DNA of 12,694 nt from Treponema sp. (lineage in GTDB: Bacteria; Spirochaetota; Spirochaetia; Treponematales; Breznakiellaceae). Shown in pieces: positions 7,361 to 12,694 of the stretch (its first letter is position 1; every line of letters starts with the position of its first letter). The position numbers and the translations under genes were made by a program. Where the stretch lies: assembly GCA_031259515.1 (NCBI GenBank), contig JAIRLK010000126.1, positions 1 to 12,694 on the forward strand, given 5' to 3'. The notes under the pieces were generated by a model. It saw only the letters and a program-made list of their open reading frames with translations. It did not search any database and had not been told where the DNA came from.

Positions 7361-8136
7361 GAACCGGGATCCCGCCTTAGCACGATCTTGACGGTCTTGA
7401 TCTTGTGCCCTTCCATATCCTGAATGATGAAATCATGACCGGCGTACTCGGCTTTTTCGTATTTAACCGGGATCTTTCCCAAAAGATCAAAGACAAAGCC
7501 GCCCAGGGTATCGAAATCTTCAACCGGGAAGTCCACCCCAATTTCCTCCCCCAGGTCCTCCAGGTTTACCCTGGCATCGCAGAGGTAGGAATCCTCTCCC
7601 AGCTTCACGATGTCTTCCTGCTCGTTGTCGAATTCATCCTGTATGTCCCCGATGATCTCTTCAATAATGTCTTCCATACAAACTATGCCTGACACACCGC
7701 CGTACTCGTCCACCACCACCGCGATATGGACCCGCCGCCGCCTAAGTTCCCGCAAAAGTTCATCAATATGCTTGGAAAGCGGGACGAAAAAGGGTTTTCG
7801 CAGAAGTTTACGGATATCGAATTCGCCGTTCTTGACCAGAGCATGCAGCACATCCTTCACATAGAGGACGCCGGTAACGTTGTCTATGGTCTCCTCGTAT
7901 ACCGGAAACCGGGAATGACCGCTTCCGCAGATAACCGCCAAAAGCTCGTCCCTGGGGGTATCCACCGACAGGAACACCGTGTCGATCCGGGGGACCATGA
8001 CTTCCTTGACCGTGGTTTCCGACAACTCTACCACCCCCCGAATCATTTCCTGCTGATCCGTTTCAAGGGAATCGTAGGTCTTTTTATTCATCTCACCTTT
8101 TTTGAAGAGAGATTTAACAAAACCTCCCGCACTCAT
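7357..8136 (-). CDS. tlyC: TlyC/CorC-type CBS-domain protein without membrane domain
   Basis: This 259-aa protein has the family hallmark MVPRIDT (47-53), a CBS pair spanning about 47-170, the DEYGGVSGIV signature (143-151) and EDIIEEIIGDIQDEFD (155-170), followed by a CorC/HlyC transporter-associated domain (about 175-255). There is no DUF21/CNNM membrane domain, so it is soluble, like E. coli CorC and the spirochaete protein named hemolysin TlyC. The haemolysin name reflects history; a role in Mg/Co efflux or nucleotide sensing is the family inference. CBS pairs usually bind adenosyl ligands. The ATG (8136-8134) overlaps the ybeY stop by 4 nt. A later ATG at residue 16 has a purine run directly against it and looks too close for a ribosome binding site. 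Confidence 0.9.
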   Translation of the reverse strand: MSAGGFVKSLFKKGEMNKKTYDSLETDQQEMIRGVVELSETTVKEVMVPRIDTVFLSVDTPRDELLAVICGSGHSRFPVYEETIDNVTGVLYVKDVLHALVKNGEFDIRKLLRKPFFVPLSKHIDELLRELRRRRVHIAVVVDEYGGVSGIVCMEDIIEEIIGDIQDEFDNEQEDIVKLGEDSYLCDARVNLEDLGEEIGVDFPVEDFDTLGGFVFDLLGKIPVKYEKAEYAGHDFIIQDMEGHKIKTVKIVLRRDPGS

Positions 8137-8654
8137 GATAGTTTCAGCTCCATTCCTCCTGTAATGAGCGGCTCCATCCGCAGCGCCGCTCCCTCCTGAA
8201 TCACCGGCTCCCCGGCCAGGAGTTTTTTCAATAACTCTTCCTGAAGCCGCAGCATAGGCCGAAAAGGTTCATTATCCTCGTGATCCATTCCGTCTAAATG
8301 AAGAATGCCATGTATCACGAGGCGGCGCAACTCTTCATCCTCGTTTACACGAAAATACCGCGCGTTTTCTTCCAGGGTTTCCAGGGAGATAACAATGTCC
8401 CCAGGCAGATACCGCATAGCGCCCTCTTCGTCAGGGACGGTTTCTCCCAAAGAAAAGGACAAAACATCCGTGGGCTCGTCCAGCTCCCGGTAGCGCGAAT
8501 TGAGGGACCGTATATATGCGTCATTGCAGAGAAGAATCGAAAGGTCCCAGTTTGTTTTACCCAAAGAGTCCAGCGCATTACGGGCGAAGGCGGCAAGAGA
8601 TTCCGCCCAGCCAGGAAGGGGAACCTCCTCGGCGTGTACTTCAACACGGTTCAT
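8133..8654 (-). CDS. ybeY: Endoribonuclease YbeY (16S rRNA maturation, ribosome quality control)
   Basis: This 173-aa protein carries the metal-binding signature HGILHLDGMDH, with His115, His119 and His125 as expected zinc ligands; Met replaces the more usual Tyr at 123. SRYRELDEPTDVLSFSLG (53-70) is the second conserved block, and YLPGDIVIS (82-90) the third. YbeY is a cytoplasmic metallo-ribonuclease that takes part in 16S rRNA 3' end maturation and clearance of defective ribosomes. A tail of about 30 residues after the catalytic domain (about 145-173) is slightly longer than usual. ATG 8654 overlaps the pgpH stop by 4 nt, but GGAGGG about 5 nt upstream, inside pgpH, gives it its own ribosome binding site. 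It stands beside PhoH and PgpH genes, an order also common in Firmicutes. Confidence 0.95.
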   Translation of the reverse strand: MNRVEVHAEEVPLPGWAESLAAFARNALDSLGKTNWDLSILLCNDAYIRSLNSRYRELDEPTDVLSFSLGETVPDEEGAMRYLPGDIVISLETLEENARYFRVNEDEELRRLVIHGILHLDGMDHEDNEPFRPMLRLQEELLKKLLAGEPVIQEGAALRMEPLITGGMELKLS

Positions 8655-11017
8655 GAGCGCCCTCCGTTCCTGTGGGAGACAGGCTGGGACGCCGCCTGAT
8701 TCACCTCCACCGTATCCTGACCCTCCGGGTTCTTAGAATCCTTCGAATTCTTAGAATCCTCCGGGTTCTTAGAATCCTCCGAATTCTTAGAATCCTCCGG
8801 ATTCTTTAGGTCTTTTGCGACTTTCGGGTATTCGATGCGGGAGTGGTAGTAGCCGGCCAGGACGCGGACAAAGGCTTTTTTGATCGTTTCCAGATCCCGA
8901 AAAGTCAGTTCCGACTCAGAAAGCTGGCCGTGCTCAAATTTCGCCATGATGAGTTCCTGGATGTACTTTTCAAGCCGGGTTACCGAAGGCTTTTCGAGGG
9001 TCCGGGATGCCGCTTCGGTAATGTCCGCCAGCATGACCACCGCGGATTCCCGGGAACGGGGGGGCGTCCCCGGATAGGAAAAATCCTCCTGGTTCACCAG
9101 ACTTTCCCGTTTAAGGGCCGCGTGGTAGAACCAGCTTATCACCGAATTGCCATGGTGTTCGGCGATAATATCCACCACCTCCTTGGGAAGGCCGAGGCGC
9201 CGGGCCTTTTCAACCCCCAGTTTCACATGACTGCGGATCACCGTTGCCGAAAGCCGGGGGGCTATGTTGTCGTGCTTGTTATAGGCGGTCTGATTTTCCA
9301 CGAAATAACTGGGGTTGTCTATTTTGCCTATGTCGTGGTAATAAGCGCCCACCCGGGCCAACAGGGGATTGGCGCCTATTTCCTGACAGGCTGCCTCCGC
9401 CAAGGCGGCCACCATGAGGGAATGGCTGTAGGTCCCCGGCGCGGCGTTGAAAAGACGCTTCAGAATAGGGGAATTGAGATCCGCAAGTTCTATGAGCCTA
9501 AAGGTGGTTGCCGCGTTCAGGGCATACTCCAGCCAGGGAAGGAAGCCCAGAACCAGTATCCCCGAAACCGCGCCGTTAAAAGCGGCCCAGAACAGGAAGC
9601 CGGGATAGCTTTCCACCGGGTTCCGGCGGGCAAGGAGGACGGCCAGGATGGCGACGCAATTAGCCGCCCCTATGACGAGGCCCGCCTTTACCATGTCTAT
9701 ACGCTTCTCGACCCCCCGCAGGGTATAGACCGCCGCAACCCCGGAGGTAAGGGCGAAAATATAGGACGCTGTATCGAAAGCGCCGGCGAGGAAGCCTGCC
9801 AGGGGCAGGACCAAAGCCATGACTACCGCACTATGGGGGCCGATCAAAAAATACGGGAGCATCACCGCCAGGGCGGTAGGCAGGAACAGGGCGACAGAAA
9901 AATCCCCAATAATGGAAAGGTTCCGGATAAAAACGGAACCGACAATATACGCCGCCGCCACGACGCAGAGGAGGTAAACCTCCCGGGGTTCCAAAAGCCG
10001 GTTCAGGAAACGCTGACCCGTCAGGAAAACCAGGAGGGCGTAGAGAAGCAAGAACACCAGCATCCGGCCTATGAAGGCCAGGGGATCCCGATCTTGGGCG
10101 GGAAGACTCAGGGCCTTAAGCCGGGCCATGTCTTCTTCCGTAACAATAAAACCCTTCCGTATGACCTTCTTGCCCCGCTCTATGTACTTTACCACCGGTT
10201 CCACTTTTGAGCGGGCTTCGGCAACACGCCGCCGGGTATCCTCCGGGGAAAAGAAGACGTTCTCCGCGAGAAACGGCATAAGCAGGGCCGCGGCGATAGA
10301 GGTAAAGGAGAAGGGAAACCCGTTCTCCTCCGCAAGCCGCGTTATGGCATCCCCCGCCTTATCTATGGTAACGATCCGGTCATAGCGTACCTGTTCCCGT
10401 TCCGTCCTGGGACCGTAATTGTGGAGGAGTTCCGCCACATCCGGGTTATAGGCTTCCAGTCCCGAAGGCAAGGCAAAGACGCCGGCTTCCAAAAGCTGCC
10501 CCAAAACAGCGTTGCCGTATTCCCCCATCTGTTCCCGATCCGGGGCGTTGTACAGGGCTTCCAGGGCGCTCACGGAAAAGGAACCGGGAAATTCGGTCTC
10601 TAAAGCGGCGCGGAAGTAGTTAAACGACCCATTTCCCCTGCCCGGTTCGGCAAAGAGAGAAGACGAAACTATAGTAAACCGGTTAAAAGCCTCTATAATC
10701 TGTTCGTTTGTTTGGAGTGAATAGGTAAAGACTGCGGGAACCTGCTTTTCCCTGGATGCCATGCTGTGGTCGGTGGCTTCTTCATCAACATACGAGACGG
10801 CCTGTTCCGCCGTAATATCCCGGTCAGCTACCCGGCCCACTTCAAATTCCTGAATGTCTTTTGCCCCGAACCGGGCGTAACCCCGGCCCAGGCTAACCGC
10901 CGCCAGGGAAACCAGGAAGGCCGTCGCCGCCGCCAACAGGGGGCCAAGCCGGGGCTTTAGGGGTTTTAAGGTATTCAGGAAGGCTTTGCCGCCGAAATCG
11001 TTGTTGTTGTTTTTCAT
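8651..11017 (-). CDS. pgpH: 7TM-HD cyclic-di-AMP phosphodiesterase, PgpH family
   Basis: This 788-aa membrane protein starts with one membrane segment (about 25-45), then an extracytoplasmic 7TMR-HDED-type region (about 46-312). Hydrophobic segments run from about 313 to 500, and an HD hydrolase domain from about 520 to 720. Metal-binding residues follow the family pattern: His532 (TYSHSL), His561-Asp562 (YYHDIGKI), His597, His621-His622 (AEHHG) and Asp665 (MLADI). PgpH proteins hydrolyse c-di-AMP to pApA; the cyclase is not in this window. The C-terminus carries a hydrophilic tail of alternating DSKNPE/DSKNSE hexapeptides (about 738-765) absent from typical PgpH proteins. ATG 11017 has no Shine-Dalgarno sequence, only an A tract, and an in-frame TAA upstream excludes earlier starts. 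It lies 65 nt after phoH. Confidence 0.93.
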   Translation of the reverse strand: MKNNNNDFGGKAFLNTLKPLKPRLGPLLAAATAFLVSLAAVSLGRGYARFGAKDIQEFEVGRVADRDITAEQAVSYVDEEATDHSMASREKQVPAVFTYSLQTNEQIIEAFNRFTIVSSSLFAEPGRGNGSFNYFRAALETEFPGSFSVSALEALYNAPDREQMGEYGNAVLGQLLEAGVFALPSGLEAYNPDVAELLHNYGPRTEREQVRYDRIVTIDKAGDAITRLAEENGFPFSFTSIAAALLMPFLAENVFFSPEDTRRRVAEARSKVEPVVKYIERGKKVIRKGFIVTEEDMARLKALSLPAQDRDPLAFIGRMLVFLLLYALLVFLTGQRFLNRLLEPREVYLLCVVAAAYIVGSVFIRNLSIIGDFSVALFLPTALAVMLPYFLIGPHSAVVMALVLPLAGFLAGAFDTASYIFALTSGVAAVYTLRGVEKRIDMVKAGLVIGAANCVAILAVLLARRNPVESYPGFLFWAAFNGAVSGILVLGFLPWLEYALNAATTFRLIELADLNSPILKRLFNAAPGTYSHSLMVAALAEAACQEIGANPLLARVGAYYHDIGKIDNPSYFVENQTAYNKHDNIAPRLSATVIRSHVKLGVEKARRLGLPKEVVDIIAEHHGNSVISWFYHAALKRESLVNQEDFSYPGTPPRSRESAVVMLADITEAASRTLEKPSVTRLEKYIQELIMAKFEHGQLSESELTFRDLETIKKAFVRVLAGYYHSRIEYPKVAKDLKNPEDSKNSEDSKNPEDSKNSKDSKNPEGQDTVEVNQAASQPVSHRNGGRS
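8723..8806 (-). repeat. 18-nt tandem repeat coding the PgpH C-terminal tail
   Basis: On the minus strand, 84 nt consist of about 4.7 copies of the 18-nt unit GATTCTAAGAAYYCGRAG. Each unit encodes D-S-K-N-P/S-E/K. Copies alternate CCG (Pro) and TCG (Ser), giving a 36-nt higher-order unit. The length is a multiple of three, so copy-number slippage would change the tail length without breaking the frame or affecting ybeY. Confidence 0.9.
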
Positions 11018-11032
11018 GTTTTTTTCGATATT

Positions 11033-11094
11033 ATATTATAGTCTTTCATATCATAGTCTTTCATAGCCATACTCTTTCTCAATCATACTCTTTC
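11033..11094 (-). repeat. Four degenerate 15-16-nt tandem repeats at the phoH/pgpH junction
   Basis: On the minus strand, GAAAGAG/CTATG/A units begin at 11094, 11078, 11062 and 11047 (16, 16, 15 and 15 nt). The first codes the last residues of PhoH and contains its TGA stop (11085-11083). The last merges into TATAATATAAT, two overlapping perfect -10 hexamers (11040-11035 and 11035-11030). No -35 match is found at the proper distance. The repeats look like local duplication of the phoH 3' end. Confidence 0.7.
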
Positions 11095-12078
11095 CCGGTC
11101 GTTATCATCATAGGCCTGAATGATTTTCTTGATAAGAGGATTACGGATCACATCGGCGGTATTGAGGTAGGCGAAATGAAGCCCCTCTATACCGGAAAGA
11201 ATGGATACGGCATGTAAGAGTCCGGAATCGATCCGCTTGGGAAGATCGATCTGGGTGGCGTCTCCGGTGATAACCGCCCTGGCGCCCTCTCCTATCCTGG
11301 TCAGGAACATCTTCATCTGTTCTTTGGTAGTATTCTGGGCTTCGTCCAATATGACCACGCAGTTGTTGAGGCTCCTCCCCCGCATATAGGCCAGGGGAGC
11401 GATCTCTATTACATGGTCCTCTTCCATACGGCGTATGAGTTCAAAGGGAACCAGGGCTTCCATAGCGTCGTAGAGGGGTTTCAGGTAGGGGTTTATCTTT
11501 TGGGTAAGGTCTCCGGGAAGGAAGCCCAGGCTTTCGCCGGCCTCCACCACCGGGCGGGTCAGGACCAGCTTGCGGGTCTTCTTGGAAAGGACCAGATTTA
11601 GGGCTTCCGCGATGGCAAGGTAGGTCTTGCCGGTTCCCGCCGGTCCTATGCAGAAACAGATGTCCCTGGCCCTCATGCCCAAAATATACAAAGCCTGATT
11701 CCGGCTCCGGGGAAAAACCCGGTTGAATCCATGGGGAATGTGAATAAGGGCCGCCCGCATCGTATCGGTCTGGGGATTCTCTTCGGGGGCTTTTCCGGCA
11801 TCTTCATCCCCGCTAAACCCCCGGATTCCCGCCAGGGCCTCAACATATTCAGGCGACGGGCTTTCACCCTCCTCTACCGCGGCTATAAGACTGTCTATCA
11901 TCGTTTTGAACCGTTTAACGCCGCCGGCGTCAACTCCTTCAAACCGGATTTCATTTCCCCGGGTATTGATGCGTCCCCCAAGGGAACCCTCCAGAACCTT
12001 GAGGTTCCCATCGTTGGCGCCGCATACCCCGGACAATACTTCCCGGTCGTCCAGCACGATGGTAATGCTTTCCTCCAA
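11083..12078 (-). CDS. phoH: PhoH-family ATPase
   Basis: Read from TTG 12078, this is a 331-aa cytoplasmic ATPase. Residues about 1-70 form the small KH-like N-domain of the family, with GRINTRGNEIRFEG near 35-48. The ATPase domain has Walker A GPAGTGKT (145-152), the LTRPVVEAGESLGFLPGD block (173-190) and Walker B VVILDEAQNT (241-250), followed by MFLTRIG and ITGDATQIDLP (270-280). PhoH proteins are linked to RNA metabolism and often sit beside ybeY. The frame stays open up to a TTG at 12201, but that start has no ribosome binding site and would add 41 unrelated residues overlapping the promoter at 12099-12126. TTG 12078 has AGAGG 5 nt upstream and begins right at the conserved domain. No ATG start exists in the correct place. 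Confidence 0.93.
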   Translation of the reverse strand: MEESITIVLDDREVLSGVCGANDGNLKVLEGSLGGRINTRGNEIRFEGVDAGGVKRFKTMIDSLIAAVEEGESPSPEYVEALAGIRGFSGDEDAGKAPEENPQTDTMRAALIHIPHGFNRVFPRSRNQALYILGMRARDICFCIGPAGTGKTYLAIAEALNLVLSKKTRKLVLTRPVVEAGESLGFLPGDLTQKINPYLKPLYDAMEALVPFELIRRMEEDHVIEIAPLAYMRGRSLNNCVVILDEAQNTTKEQMKMFLTRIGEGARAVITGDATQIDLPKRIDSGLLHAVSILSGIEGLHFAYLNTADVIRNPLIKKIIQAYDDNDRERV

Positions 12079-12098
12079 ATGTACCTCTAAAAAAGAAG

Positions 12099-12126
12099 TG
12101 TATAACCGCCCCTCTGGAGAAGTCAA
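12099..12126 (-). promoter_or_regulatory. Probable sigma70-type promoter of the phoH-pgpH-ybeY-tlyC-TPR unit
   Basis: On the minus strand, TTGACT (12126-12121) and TATACA (12104-12099) are separated by 16 nt; each matches five or four of six consensus bases. The start would fall near 12092, giving a leader of about 14 nt that contains AGAGG before TTG 12078. This fits the short PhoH start and contradicts the 12201 start. A small palindrome, GGCGAATTGCGCC (12129-12141), lies just upstream and could be an operator. Confidence 0.55.
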
Positions 12127-12599
12127 TAGGGCGAATTGCGCCACCAGCAATTTTATATTTAGAAACACATTTTTATGAATTTGAACGCATGTACAACACA
12201 AAGCGCCGCAATACGGGCTATCCGCTCCAATCTTTTGGCTGTGCCAACCGGATTTCCCCGGCTATCCCTTGCACAGGCCCCTTGGCCGACAATGATAGGC
12301 CGACAAAGGTAAACTTCCCAGCCTGTCTACACAGCACCGTCAAGACCCCGGAGCAAAGGTAGAGAGCGGCACCCCTTAGCGCAGTGCCTTCTAACGGCTG
12401 AATTGTGGTCAGCCTGAGAATCCTGGTTCCCCTTTCGCTATTGACCGCTACGCCCCCCTCCCCCCAGGGGGTCATCGCCCAGAACGAACATCAGAAACGC
12501 TTCCCGGCTCTCATGCGGAAAACGTCGGAACGAAAATCGTAACGCCCCGGAAAATGTCTCCCGCCTCCCAAAGGACCCCTAGCAGCCTGTTGCACTTGT

Positions 12600-12631
12600 G
12601 GATTTTTGCGCCATCAGTAACGCAAAAATCC
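12600..12631. repeat. 11-bp perfect inverted repeat
   Basis: GGATTTTTGCG (12600-12610) pairs perfectly with CGCAAAAATCC (12621-12631, read on the same strand) around a 10-nt loop. No T tract follows on either side, so it is not a typical terminator. Its layout, GCG/CGC inside an A/T run, resembles the hairpin at 12666-12692. Confidence 0.7.
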
Positions 12632-12665
12632 CGATTATCCGGCCTGCTTTGGCAGTTTGCAGGGT

Positions 12666-12692
12666 AAAAAAGCGCCTTGCAGTCGCTTTTTT
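12666..12692. terminator. Bidirectional intrinsic terminator candidate at the window edge
   Basis: AAAAAAGCG (12666-12674) pairs with CGCTTTTTT (12684-12692) around a 9-nt loop. Each strand reads a stem closed by a T run, the layout of a bidirectional terminator, though the G+C part of the stem is only 3 bp. It may end a gene that lies beyond the right edge and so insulate the phoH promoter. Confidence 0.45.
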
Positions 12693-12694
12693 GG

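Larger units (their letters stand above)
12127..12694. other. Non-coding or degenerate 0.57-kb region upstream of phoH
   Basis: No convincing gene is visible. Positions 12127-12200 are A+T-rich. On the minus strand, 12475-12218 is an 85-codon open frame (start MTPWGEGG, end KDWSG) with no ribosome binding site; after its TAG the same frame stays open 14 codons more. The composition is unlike the secreted or enzymatic proteins here and I recognise no family. On the minus strand GGCTGA and TCAGCC pair around 7 nt (near 12397-12415), GGCCGACAA occurs twice at 12284 and 12298, and two A/T-closed hairpins occupy 12600-12631 and 12666-12692. The region may be a dispersed repeat, a decayed gene or a structured RNA; the sequence alone does not decide. 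Confidence 0.4.

Noticed and set aside
8723..8806. CRISPR-like array
   Set aside because: The short repeats are contiguous without spacers and encode an in-frame hexapeptide repeat.
8843..10210. 455-codon plus-strand open frame
   Set aside because: Antisense to pgpH, which has all HD-domain residues; the composition (many Gly, Arg, Gln, His) is that of a reversed reading.
12218..12475. Known ncRNA such as tmRNA, RNase P RNA or a tRNA
   Set aside because: I found none of the conserved cores of these RNAs (no acceptor stem or T loop, no tmRNA ends, no RNase P P4 motif).

Overview
The window reads as ordinary chromosome of a spirochaete, most likely a treponeme of the G+C-rich termite-gut or free-living kind. 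The evidence is a spirochaete-style lipoprotein signal, a stand-alone TlyC-type CBS protein without a membrane domain, a DUF115/Maf-like protein away from any flagellin gene, and the order phoH - pgpH - ybeY - tlyC - TPR. The genus is an inference from gene content; no rRNA or other marker gene is present.

Layout from the left. Positions 1-283 (minus) are the 5' end of a lipoprotein gene that runs off the window. Positions 284-704 are a divergent intergenic region with a promoter candidate for each side and a near-perfect 24-bp inverted repeat. Positions 705-3893 (plus) hold two tightly spaced genes: a membrane-anchored SurA/PpiD-like foldase whose parvulin domain seems to lack its usual histidines, and a 553-aa DUF115/MptE-like protein related to motility-associated glycosyltransferases. 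A terminator-shaped hairpin lies inside the first codons of the second gene. Positions 3894-4098 hold a weak terminator, a 16-nt tandem repeat and a promoter candidate. Positions 4099-5331 (plus) encode a secreted protein with two FN3-like domains and a TPR-like tail.

From 12078 down to 5357 (minus) runs a five-gene unit: phoH (probable TTG start behind a good sigma70-type promoter), pgpH (7TM-HD cyclic-di-AMP phosphodiesterase), ybeY (endoribonuclease), tlyC (CBS/CorC-domain protein) and a secreted 667-aa TPR protein that meets the 4099-5331 gene tail to tail. The last three junctions are all 4-nt ATGA overlaps, so translation is probably coupled. The unit combines RNA and ribosome quality control (PhoH, YbeY), second-messenger turnover (PgpH) and envelope functions.

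Positions 12127-12694 hold no convincing gene: one weak 85-codon reading frame, several hairpins and a bidirectional terminator at the edge. I found no defence system, CRISPR array, tRNA, rRNA or transposase. The least explained DNA is the 567-621 inverted repeat, the hairpin at 2257-2292, the repeat-bearing phoH/pgpH junction, and the right-hand 0.5 kb.
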